Positions 1-5,792 of a stretch of 5,792 bases of DNA are shown here, piece after piece. The DNA comes from an uncultured Intrasporangium sp. (lineage in GTDB: Bacteria; Actinomycetota; Actinomycetes; Actinomycetales; Dermatophilaceae): positions 1 to 5,792 of the forward strand of contig CALMNV010000148.1 of NCBI GenBank assembly GCA_937873285.1, written 5' to 3'. Positions within the stretch are counted from its first letter, which is position 1. The number at the start of each line of letters is the position of its first letter. The translations under genes were made by a program, and so were the position numbers. The notes under the pieces were generated by a model, which did not search any database, was not told the DNA's origin, and was given only the letters and a program-made list of their open reading frames with translations.

Positions 1-1901
1 AGGCCCGGCACCGGGCCGCGGCAGTCGCCGACGCCGTCCGTGACACAGGCCTGGGTGCCACGGCGTCCGTGGTCACCGACCCGGGCGCGCAGGCCGTCCT
101 GTGGCGCTGCCGCCGGGACGCCACCGGCCTGGCCACGCGCCGGGCCGACGGTGCGGAGGCGTGGGCCGGCTGGGAGGACGCCGCAGTGCCTCCGGCCCGC
201 CTGGGCATCTACCTGCGCGAGCTCGACGTCCTACTGGGCCGGTACGGCTACTCCGGAGCCTCCTACGGTCACTTCGGTGAGGGCTGCATGCACCTGCGCA
301 TCGACTTCGACCTGCTCTCGGAGCGCGGCATCGCGGCATACCGGTCCTTCGTCGAGGAGGCCACCGACCTCGTCACCTCCCTGGGGGGATCGGTGTCCGG
401 GGAGCACGGTGACGGCCGGGCCCGCTCCGAGCTGGTCCGACGCATGTACGGCCCGGAGGCCTACGAGCTGTTCGAGCGGGTCAAGGCGGCGTGGGACCCG
501 CAGCGCCTGATGAACCCGCACGTCATCGTGGACCCGTTGCCGACTGACCGAGCGCTCCGGCATGCGGGCGCAGCCCGGAGTCGCACGCTGCCGACGGTCT
601 TCGGGTATGCCGCCGACGGTGGCAGCTTCGCGCAGGCCCAGCGGCGGTGCGTCGGCGTCGGCAAGTGCCGGCAGACCTCCGGTGGGGTGATGTGCCCGAG
701 CTATCAGGTGACCCAGGACGAGCAGCACTCCACCCGGGGCCGGGCGCACCTGCTCTGGGAGATGCTCGAGGGTGACGTCGTCACCGACGGGTGGCGCTCG
801 CCGGAGGTGCGGGACGCCCTGGACCTGTGCCTGTCCTGCAAGGGGTGCCTCGGCGACTGCCCGGTCAATGTCGACATGGCGACCTACAAGGCGGAGTTCA
901 CGCATCACCACTACAAGGGCCGCCAGTGGCGGCGCCCGCGCTCCCACTGGTCCATGGGCTGGCTGCCTGCCGCTGCCCGCGCAGCCGCGCTGGCTCCGGG
1001 CCTGGCCAACGCCGTGCTGGGATCTCGGCTGGCCCCCGTGGTGAAGCGACTGGGAGGCATCGCCCCCGAGCGGGAGCTGCCGCAGTTCGCGTCCCGCTCC
1101 CTTCGCCGCCAGCTGCGCACGCTGCCTGCCCCGGCGGCGGGACAGCCGGACCGCGGCCGGGTCGTGCTGTGGCCGGACACCTTCACCAACTTCCTCGCTC
1201 CCGGCGTCGCCGTCGCGGCGGCACAGGTGCTTGCGGCCGCAGGCTTCGAGGTGGTGCTCCCACGGGGGCCGGTCTGCTGCGGCCTGACCTGGGCCTCCAC
1301 CGGTCAGCTGCGGGTGGCCCAACGGGTGCTCGGCCGCTCGCTCGACGTGCTCGGTCCGGAGCTCGACGCCGGCACGCCGATCGTGGGTCTGGAGCCGAGC
1401 TGCACCGCCATGCTGCGCCACGACGCGCAGGAGCTGCTGCCCTCGCACCCGCTGGCGAGCAGGGCGCGCGGCCTCGTCGTCACCCTGGCGGAGCTGCTGG
1501 CCGCCCGGGCCGGGGAGTGGGAGCCGCCGCACGTGGGCGGCGAGGCACTGGTCCAGGTGCACTGTCACCAGCACGCCGTCATGGGCTTCGAGGCCGACCG
1601 CATGCTCATGGAGCGGGCGGGGATCGAGGCGGTGGTCCCCGACTCAGGGTGCTGCGGGCTGGCCGGGAACTTCGGATTCGAGCAGGGCCACTACGAGATC
1701 TCCCAGGCCGTCGGCGAACGGGTCATCCTGCCGGCCGTGAGGGCCGCGGCCCGCGGCACCGAGATCGTGGCCGACGGGTTCAGCTGCCGCACCCAGATCG
1801 CCCAGGGCAGCTCGCGGCAGGCCCGGCACCTTGCGGAGCTGCTCGCCGCCGCCCTGCCGCCAGAGAGTCAGCCGAGCAGGCGCAGCGCGGCCAAGGCGTA
1901 G
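1..1901 (+). CDS. FAD-linked oxidase / 4Fe-4S / CCG-domain dehydrogenase (5' partial)
   Basis: Partial gene: the frame is already open at base 3 and runs to TAG at 1899-1901, giving 632 visible residues. Full-length relatives are usually 900-1000 residues, so the FAD-binding N-terminus is outside the window. Seen, numbered from the first visible codon: the C-terminal flavin-oxidase domain with GHFGEGCMH (89-97), GEHGDG (133-138) and WDPQRLMNP (164-172). Next come two iron-sulfur ligand groups, C216-x5-C222-x8-C231-P and the classical C276-x2-C279-x2-C282-x3-C286-P. Then follow two cysteine-rich CCG-type modules with CC at 425-426 and 550-551, C467, HCHQH near 520-524 and C595. This order matches the fused GlcD+GlcF / respiratory D-lactate dehydrogenase family, which oxidises 2-hydroxy acids and passes electrons through Fe-S clusters, usually to quinones at the membrane. 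No membrane segment is visible, so any attachment is peripheral. The substrate cannot be read from the sequence. The last ten residues come from the overlap with the convergent gene. Confidence 0.9.
   Translation, partial: ARHRAAAVADAVRDTGLGATASVVTDPGAQAVLWRCRRDATGLATRRADGAEAWAGWEDAAVPPARLGIYLRELDVLLGRYGYSGASYGHFGEGCMHLRIDFDLLSERGIAAYRSFVEEATDLVTSLGGSVSGEHGDGRARSELVRRMYGPEAYELFERVKAAWDPQRLMNPHVIVDPLPTDRALRHAGAARSRTLPTVFGYAADGGSFAQAQRRCVGVGKCRQTSGGVMCPSYQVTQDEQHSTRGRAHLLWEMLEGDVVTDGWRSPEVRDALDLCLSCKGCLGDCPVNVDMATYKAEFTHHHYKGRQWRRPRSHWSMGWLPAAARAAALAPGLANAVLGSRLAPVVKRLGGIAPERELPQFASRSLRRQLRTLPAPAAGQPDRGRVVLWPDTFTNFLAPGVAVAAAQVLAAAGFEVVLPRGPVCCGLTWASTGQLRVAQRVLGRSLDVLGPELDAGTPIVGLEPSCTAMLRHDAQELLPSHPLASRARGLVVTLAELLAARAGEWEPPHVGGEALVQVHCHQHAVMGFEADRMLMERAGIEAVVPDSGCCGLAGNFGFEQGHYEISQAVGERVILPAVRAAARGTEIVADGFSCRTQIAQGSSRQARHLAELLAAALPPESQPSRRSAAKA
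1868..1901. other. Tail-to-tail overlap of two convergent genes
   Basis: The plus-strand dehydrogenase ends with TAG at 1899-1901. The minus-strand M20 gene ends with TGA, read from 1870 to 1868. The two coding regions therefore share 34 bases. On the plus strand this stretch encodes a short polar tail (QPSRRSAAKA) beyond the last recognisable CCG-domain helix. On the minus strand it encodes the end of the M20 catalytic-domain helix (ALAALRLLG). This suggests, by inference, that the dehydrogenase frame was extended into its neighbour and not the reverse. There is no room for an intergenic terminator. Confidence 0.9.
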
Positions 1902-3070
1902 GCGCGGGCCGCGACGACGAGCTCCTCGACGCCCACGGACTCGTCCGCCCGGTGTGCCTGGTCGTTGACGGAGCCGGGGCCCAGCACGATGGTGGGCACC
2001 CCGGCGTCGCGGGCCATGAAGCCGCCGTCGCACGCCGCCGTCCAGCCGCCCAGCGGCAGCCCCGGCCCGCCGGCGTCCGCCAGGGCCCGGTCGGCGACGG
2101 TCACGAAGGGGTGCTCGGCCGGGGTCTCGAAGCCGGGCATGGACATCGGCATCGAGATGTCGACGTCGAGCCCCTGCCGGTGCAGCTCCAGCCGGGCGAT
2201 CCGGCCGCGGACGGCCTCGAGCACGCAGTCGGCCTCCTCCTCGGGCAGCAGCCTCCGGTCGGCGGAGATGCGGCACTCGGCAGGGACGGTCGAGGTGCCC
2301 AGCCCGCCGTCGACCAGCCCGACGCTCCAGGTGGCCGGGCCGACGAGCGGATGAGCCTGAGGGGCGAGCTCACGGTGCCAGGCCTGCAGGTCGCTGATGA
2401 CGGCCGCGGCGCCGTAGATCGCGTTGCGTCCGTCGTCGGGCCGTCCCGAATGGGCCGCCGCGCCGCGGACCAGCACCTCGACATAGCTGTCGCCGCGCGC
2501 GGCGATGATGGTCTGCAGGTCGGTGGGCTCCGCCACGATGCATCCGGCGAAGTGGGAGCGGTCCGCCGCCGAGACGTAGTGCCGGATGCCGTGCCCGGTC
2601 GCCTCCTCGTCGACCAGCGCCGCCAGCTCGACCGGACCAGACAGCGCGATCCCGGCTCGACGCAGGGCCGACATGGCCACCACACACGCCGCCAGCCCGC
2701 CCTTCATGTCAGTGCTGCCGCGTCCGAAGACGCGGCCGTCGCGCACCTCGGCGCCGAACGGGTCGACCGTCCACCCAGCACCGACCGGCACGACGTCGGT
2801 GTGCCCGAGAAGCAGCAGGCCCGGCCCTGAGCCACCGGGGAGCAGGGCCCTGATGTTGGGCCGTCCCGGCGCGACGGTGGACTCCTCGACGTCGAGGCCT
2901 CGCTCACGGCACGCCTGGGTCAGCGCCGCCGCGGTGGCGGCCTCCTCACCCGGGGGGTTGCCTCCGGTCGCGCGCACGAGCGTCTGGGTCAGGGCGACGA
3001 TCTCACCGGGGTCGATCAGCCCGAGAAGCCGCTCTTCGGTGGCCGGGGCGGACCCCGGTGACGAGCCCAT
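1868..3070 (-). CDS. M20 family (ArgE/DapE-type) metallo-deacylase
   Basis: 400 residues, a normal length for the ArgE/DapE branch of M20. These di-zinc enzymes hydrolyse N-acyl amino acids or short peptides in the cytoplasm. Expected metal and catalytic residues are in order: GHTD (H90 ligand, D92), GRGSTDMKGG (bridging D121), DEE (catalytic E155, ligand E156), AEPT (ligand E181) and QAHRADE (ligand H373). GAAAHSGRP (203-211) opens the lid/dimerisation domain, about residues 195-305, and holds the conserved H207. There is no signal peptide. The ATG at 3070 was chosen because it lies 2 bases after the aminotransferase stop and the family N-terminus begins soon after it; the frame is open further upstream only through the neighbouring gene. 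Last gene of the minus-strand operon. Beside a DoeA-like ectoine hydrolase, a role as N-acetyl-diaminobutyrate deacetylase is plausible. That is inference; N-acetylornithine, succinyl-diaminopimelate or another acyl amino acid could equally be the substrate. Confidence 0.93.
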   Translation of the reverse strand: MGSSPGSAPATEERLLGLIDPGEIVALTQTLVRATGGNPPGEEAATAAALTQACRERGLDVEESTVAPGRPNIRALLPGGSGPGLLLLGHTDVVPVGAGWTVDPFGAEVRDGRVFGRGSTDMKGGLAACVVAMSALRRAGIALSGPVELAALVDEEATGHGIRHYVSAADRSHFAGCIVAEPTDLQTIIAARGDSYVEVLVRGAAAHSGRPDDGRNAIYGAAAVISDLQAWHRELAPQAHPLVGPATWSVGLVDGGLGTSTVPAECRISADRRLLPEEEADCVLEAVRGRIARLELHRQGLDVDISMPMSMPGFETPAEHPFVTVADRALADAGGPGLPLGGWTAACDGGFMARDAGVPTIVLGPGSVNDQAHRADESVGVEELVVAARAYALAALRLLG

Positions 3071-3075
3071 GCTCA
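3068..3075 (-). promoter_or_regulatory. Stop-start junction without ribosome binding site (translational coupling)
   Basis: Read on the minus strand, the aminotransferase stop TGA is followed by two bases and then the ATG of the M20 gene (TGAGCATG). The 20 bases before this ATG contain no GGAG-like motif. The M20 gene is therefore most likely translated by ribosomes that terminate on the aminotransferase and reinitiate, which would tie the amounts of the two proteins together. The junction is seen directly; the mechanism is inferred. Confidence 0.6.
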
Positions 3076-4299
3076 GGCCCGCGCAGCCAGGCGGTCCACG
3101 GCGCGCCGCAGCCGGGCCACGCCCTCGGCGATCCGGGCCGGTGGCGTGGAGGCGAAGCAGATGCGCAGGGCGTTGGGGAAGCGCTTGCTCGGCGAGAAGG
3201 CGTTGCCGGGGATGAAGGCGACGCCCTCGGCCAGCGCGACGCGGAACAGCTCCTCGGTGTCGACCTCGGGGCCGAAGGTGACCCAGAGGAAGAAGCCGCC
3301 CTCGGGGTCGGTCCAGCGAGCCTGCCGCCCGAAGTGCTCGGTGAGGGCTGCCTGCATCGCTTGCTTGCGGCGGCGGTACTCCGCGCGGTTGGTGTGCAGG
3401 TGCTCGTCGAGGTGGCCACCGCGCAGGAAGCCGGCGACGAGGCGCTGCATCGGCAGGTTGGTGCAGGTGTCCATGGCCTGCTTGGCGTTGATGAGCAGCG
3501 GCTGCAGCTCGGGGGCCGTGTCCACCCACCCCACCCGCAGCCCTGGCGCGATGATCTTGGAGAACGTGCGGACGGAGAAGACGAGGGGGTCGCCCTCGGC
3601 GACCTCGTGCAGGGTCGGCACGGGGTCGCCCTCGAAGCGGAGCATGCCGTAGGGGTCGTCGTCGATGACGATGCTGCCCCAGGCGCGAGCCAGCTCGAGG
3701 AGCCGCAGTCGGCGCCCCAGTGACATCGTGGCGCCGGAGGGGTTCTGGAAGGTCGGGATGGCGTAGATGACCTTCGGGGTGCGCCCGCCGCCGGCGACCA
3801 TCGCCTCGAGGGCGTCGACGTCCATCCCCTCCTCGTCGACGGGCACCTCGAGCAGGCGCGCCTGGTAGGACAGCGCGGTCGCGCTTCCGTTGGTGTAGGT
3901 GGGTGACTCCACGACAACGAGGTCGCCGGGGTCGACGAAGAGCTTGCAGGCGAGATCGAGGCCCTGCATCCCACCGGCGGTGATCGTCAACCGGTCCAGC
4001 GTGGTCGCGTCGCTCGTGCCGTCGAGGGCGTCGAGGAGCGCCAGGCGCAGCGCCGGGTCCCCCTCGGTGGCGGCGTAGTCGAACGCGTCGTGGGCGCCTG
4101 CCCCGATGGCCTCGACCCCGATCTGCGCCAAGGTGTGCGTCGGAATTGCCTCGGGCGCAGGGCTGCCCATCGCGAAGCGCACGATGTCGTGCGTCTGGCT
4201 CGCCAGGAGGGAGGTGCTGGAGTCGATCACGGATCCGACCAGGCCGTCGGCGCGGGAGGCCAGCGGCAGGGCGGACGAGCTGGCGGCGGTGCGGGTCAT
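3073..4299 (-). CDS. Fold-type I PLP-dependent aminotransferase (class I/II)
   Basis: 408 residues, typical for the LysN / 2-aminoadipate / kynurenine aminotransferase group, which is also the group of MocR-type regulator aminotransferase domains. Seen: AGGMQGLDL (108-116), which forms the cofactor phosphate-binding turn; ESPTY (131-135); FQNPSG with cofactor-contacting N186; DDDPYG with D214 and Y217; the Schiff-base lysine K248 in SVRTFSKIIAPGLRVGW; GGFFLWV (334-340); and LRICFA with substrate-carboxylate-binding R379. All catalytic residues are present, so it should be active. There is no winged-helix domain before the catalytic region, so it is an enzyme and not a full MocR regulator. The start is ATG at 4299, preceded by GAAAGG at a 6-base spacing; a longer frame upstream would run into the M24 gene and adds only low-complexity Arg/Pro. 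The amino donor cannot be predicted. In this operon 2,4-diaminobutyrate, as for DoeD, is an inferred candidate. Confidence 0.93.
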   Translation of the reverse strand: MTRTAASSSALPLASRADGLVGSVIDSSTSLLASQTHDIVRFAMGSPAPEAIPTHTLAQIGVEAIGAGAHDAFDYAATEGDPALRLALLDALDGTSDATTLDRLTITAGGMQGLDLACKLFVDPGDLVVVESPTYTNGSATALSYQARLLEVPVDEEGMDVDALEAMVAGGGRTPKVIYAIPTFQNPSGATMSLGRRLRLLELARAWGSIVIDDDPYGMLRFEGDPVPTLHEVAEGDPLVFSVRTFSKIIAPGLRVGWVDTAPELQPLLINAKQAMDTCTNLPMQRLVAGFLRGGHLDEHLHTNRAEYRRRKQAMQAALTEHFGRQARWTDPEGGFFLWVTFGPEVDTEELFRVALAEGVAFIPGNAFSPSKRFPNALRICFASTPPARIAEGVARLRRAVDRLAARA

Positions 4300-4305
4300 C
4301 GGTGG

Positions 4306-4311
4306 CCTTTC
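4306..4311 (-). promoter_or_regulatory. Ribosome binding site of the aminotransferase gene
   Basis: GAAAGG on the minus strand, 6 bases before the ATG at 4299, lies in the 23-base gap after the M24 gene. It supports this start over longer upstream alternatives in the same frame. Confidence 0.7.
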
Positions 4312-4322
4312 GGTGCAGGAGC

Positions 4323-5555
4323 TCACGCTTTGACGGTGAGGCCGCGGGGCAGGTGGGTGAGCTGTTCGGCGCCGTCGCGGCCGACGATCACCGGCTCTGA
4401 GGTCTCGTAGCCCCAGCCGTCCATCCACATGCCGAGGATCACGTGAAAGGCCATGCCGGCGACCAGCTCGGTCTCGTCCTCGGCGCGCAGGCTGACCGTC
4501 CGCTCACCCCAGTCCGGCGGGTAGCCGATGCCGATCGAGTATCCGATGCGGGACTCCTTGGTCAGGCCGTGACGGCTGATGACGGTGGTGAAGGCGGCGT
4601 GCGCCGCGCGGCCGGTCGAGCCCGGGCGCAGCTGCTCCAGCGCCGCCTCCATGCCCTCGCTGACCGCCTCCGCGCACCGGGCGAGGCGCTCCGGCGGCTG
4701 GCCCAGGCTGACGGTGCGGGCCAGCGGCGCGTGGTAGCGCTGGTAGACGCCGGCGAGCTCGATGGTGGTGGCCTCACCGAGGGCGAGCGGGGCGTCGCTC
4801 CAGGTCAGGTGCGGGGTGCCCGCTGACTCGCCGGTCGGCAGCATCGGCACGATGGCGGGGTAGTCGCCGCCGAGCCCACCGCTGCCCAGGGCCTGGGCAT
4901 GCTGGATGTCGGCCACCACGTCACACTGGCGCCGTCCCGGCGCGACGGCGTCCAGGGCAGCGAGCATCACCTGTTGCGCGATCGCGCCGGCAGCGCGCAG
5001 CATCTCCTCCTCGGCGGGAGACTTGACCACCCGGACCCAGTTGACCAGCTCGCGGCTGTCGACGAGTGCGGCCCGGGTCAGGCGAGCCTGCAGGGCGAGG
5101 TAGCCGCGGGGGGAGAAGAAGTGGGCGTCCGTCTCGGCGGCGAACTGGGCGTCCGGGGTGTCGGTGAGCAGGCCGAGCTCGACCGCGCGGTCGGTGATCC
5201 AGTCGAAGGGGTGGATGTCCGGCCGGTGCACGAGGTGCTCCGGATATCCGTGGACGTGGTGCCGGTCCAGGTATGCCGTGTGGCGCGCGCCCTGGGCGTC
5301 CATGGACCGGGCGAACAGGTGCGGCAGGCCGTCGGCCGGGACGAGCAGGCACTGCGGGGTGTAGAACGACCACGCGTTGTATCCGGTCAGGTAGTGGATG
5401 TTGGCGGGGTCGACGACGACGAGGCCGGCCAGGGAGCGCTCGGCCATCGCGGCTTGGACGCGCCCCAGCCGGGCCGCGTACTCCTCGCCGGTGAAGGGCT
5501 GTGGCCTGCCGACAACCGAGGCCGGGGCCTGGTGGGCGGCCTCGGCACGGGTCAT
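4323..5555 (-). CDS. doeA: Ectoine hydrolase-like M24-fold protein (DoeA/EutD family)
   Basis: 410 residues (known DoeA proteins are about 400). DoeA/EutD hydrolyses the ectoine ring to N-acetyl-2,4-diaminobutyrate in the cytoplasm. Residues 20-180 form the creatinase-type N-terminal domain (NIHYLTGYNAWSFYTPQCLL at 52-71; ELVNWVRVVKS at 169-179). Residues 181-410 form the pita-bread domain. Segments I recall as characteristic of DoeA are present: GGDYPAIVPMLPTG (229-242), PHLTW (248-252), ELAGVYQRYHAP (266-277) and GYSIGIGYPPDWGERTVSL (338-356). The M24 metal ligands are missing: the two Asp positions are E266 and H275, the GHG histidine motif is GYSIG, and the glutamate of the EPG motif is in ILG. 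This fits a metal-independent, creatinase-like mechanism. E266 should match the glutamate reported to bind ectoine covalently in EutD. The start ATG at 5555 has GGAG 7 bases upstream and overlaps the previous stop by 4 bases. Creatinase-like or Xaa-Pro peptidase activity is less likely. Confidence 0.85.
   Translation of the reverse strand: MTRAEAAHQAPASVVGRPQPFTGEEYAARLGRVQAAMAERSLAGLVVVDPANIHYLTGYNAWSFYTPQCLLVPADGLPHLFARSMDAQGARHTAYLDRHHVHGYPEHLVHRPDIHPFDWITDRAVELGLLTDTPDAQFAAETDAHFFSPRGYLALQARLTRAALVDSRELVNWVRVVKSPAEEEMLRAAGAIAQQVMLAALDAVAPGRRQCDVVADIQHAQALGSGGLGGDYPAIVPMLPTGESAGTPHLTWSDAPLALGEATTIELAGVYQRYHAPLARTVSLGQPPERLARCAEAVSEGMEAALEQLRPGSTGRAAHAAFTTVISRHGLTKESRIGYSIGIGYPPDWGERTVSLRAEDETELVAGMAFHVILGMWMDGWGYETSEPVIVGRDGAEQLTHLPRGLTVKA
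5552..5555 (-). promoter_or_regulatory. ATGA start-stop overlap coupling two operon genes
   Basis: On the minus strand the sequence ATGA holds both the ATG of the M24 gene (5555-5553) and the TGA of the racemase-family gene (5554-5552). This arrangement is common in co-translated actinobacterial operons and confirms both the start and the co-transcription of the pair. Confidence 0.8.
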
Positions 5556-5792
5556 GCGTCGGCTCCGCGACGCGCCGTGGTGTCGAGCAGCCGCTGGCCC
5601 GGGCCGACGGCCGCCAGCCCGGCTCGCCCCAGGGCTGCCCACATGGTGACCTGGTTGGCCGTGAGGACGGGCACGCCGAGGGCGGACTCCAGCGGCGCGA
5701 TGACGTCGTAGGTGGGCAGGTTGGTGCACGAGACGAAGACGGCGTCGCAGTCCGCGGCGGCGGCCTCGCGCACCAGGCGAGCGGTGACGGCA
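5552..5792 (-). CDS. Asp/Glu racemase / maleate isomerase family protein, EutA-like (partial, 3' end only)
   Basis: Only the last 79 residues are in the window; the frame is open to the right edge and stops with TGA at 5554-5552. The visible part has VFVSCTNLPTYDVI, with the second catalytic cysteine of the two-cysteine Asp/Glu racemase superfamily (codon 5728-5726). It is followed by APLESALGVPVLTANQVTMW, typical of the maleate cis-trans isomerase / arylmalonate decarboxylase branch. The N-terminal cysteine is out of view. Members act on carboxylates next to an acidic C-H. EutA of ectoine-utilisation clusters belongs to the same branch and is thought to help in hydroxyectoine breakdown. The 4-base overlap with the DoeA-like gene makes an EutA-type role attractive. 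Hydantoin racemase is less likely from the C-terminal motif, and maleate isomerase cannot be excluded. Assignment to the superfamily is firm; the specific function is inferred. Confidence 0.8.
   Translation of the reverse strand, partial: AVTARLVREAAAADCDAVFVSCTNLPTYDVIAPLESALGVPVLTANQVTMWAALGRAGLAAVGPGQRLLDTTARRGADA
5563..5566 (-). promoter_or_regulatory. Ribosome binding site of the doeA-like gene
   Basis: GGAG on the minus strand, 7 bases before the ATG at 5555, lies inside the end of the upstream gene. It decides the start in favour of 5555; the same frame is open further upstream but has no comparable site and no family-like sequence. Confidence 0.65.

Noticed and set aside
231..1574. 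Long minus-strand open frame (447 codons) opposite the dehydrogenase gene
   Set aside because: It lies antisense to a strongly supported gene. Its translation is rich in Arg, Gln, His and Pro with no recognisable motif, as expected for the mirror frame of GC-rich coding DNA.
1886..1913. Inverted repeat CGCGGCC / GGCCGCG (1886-1892 and 1907-1913) with a 14-base loop at the convergent junction, a possible bidirectional terminator
   Set aside because: The stem is only 7 bases, the loop is long, there is no T tract on either strand, and the repeat lies inside the M20 coding region. Such repeats are common by chance in this composition.
791..2830. Very long plus-strand open frame (679 codons) across the convergent junction
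   Set aside because: It spans two supported genes in the wrong frame or strand. Its product is Gly/Arg/Ala-rich low complexity and no domain is visible; long stop-free shadow frames are normal at this GC content.
3071..3529. Extended N-terminus of the M20 protein reading back through the aminotransferase gene
   Set aside because: The extra 153 residues are Arg/Pro/His-rich, resemble no M20 sequence and lie in the wrong frame of a supported gene. The ATG at 3070 gives a family-typical N-terminus.
3058..3723. Plus-strand open frame opposite the aminotransferase gene, and a similar one at 4899-5711 opposite the M24 gene
   Set aside because: Both are mirror frames of genes with complete catalytic motifs. 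Neither has domain-like sequence or independent support.

Overview
The window is GC-rich (roughly 70% by eye), densely coding DNA. G/C is strongly preferred at third codon positions, start codons sit behind short purine-rich ribosome binding sites, and genes overlap at their ends. This points to a high-GC actinobacterium. Micrococcales is a guess; the sequence alone does not fix the genus. Coding sequence fills nearly all of the window. There are no RNA genes, mobile elements, CRISPR arrays or long non-coding stretches, and the two transcription units converge.

Left part (1 to 1901, plus strand): the 3' two thirds of a large FAD- and iron-sulfur-containing dehydrogenase. It carries the C-terminal part of a GlcD/D-lactate-dehydrogenase-type flavin domain, two [4Fe-4S] ligand groups and two cysteine-rich CCG modules. 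Its 5' end lies outside the window.

Right part (5792 down to 1868, minus strand): four tightly packed genes in one direction. In transcription order they are the 3' end of an Asp/Glu-racemase / maleate-isomerase / arylmalonate-decarboxylase family enzyme (EutA-like), an M24-fold hydrolase that closely resembles ectoine hydrolase (DoeA/EutD), a fold-type I PLP aminotransferase, and an M20 (ArgE/DapE-type) metallo-deacylase. The junctions are a 4-base ATGA overlap, a 23-base gap with a ribosome binding site, and a 2-base gap with no visible ribosome binding site, so this is very probably one translationally coupled operon. Its promoter lies to the right of the window.

Working together (inference): the DoeA-like enzyme would open the ectoine ring to N-acetyl-diaminobutyrate, the M20 enzyme would remove the acyl group, the aminotransferase would take an amino group from the diamino acid, and the EutA-like enzyme would act on a stereoisomer or the hydroxylated variant. 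Classical ectoine clusters use an AstE/AspA-family deacetylase (DoeB/EutE) and a different transaminase (DoeD). If the assignment holds, this is a variant ectoine or hydroxyectoine catabolic operon. The rest of the operon is out of view, so another cyclic amide or acylated amino acid as substrate remains possible. The last gene overlaps the convergent dehydrogenase gene tail to tail by 34 bases.
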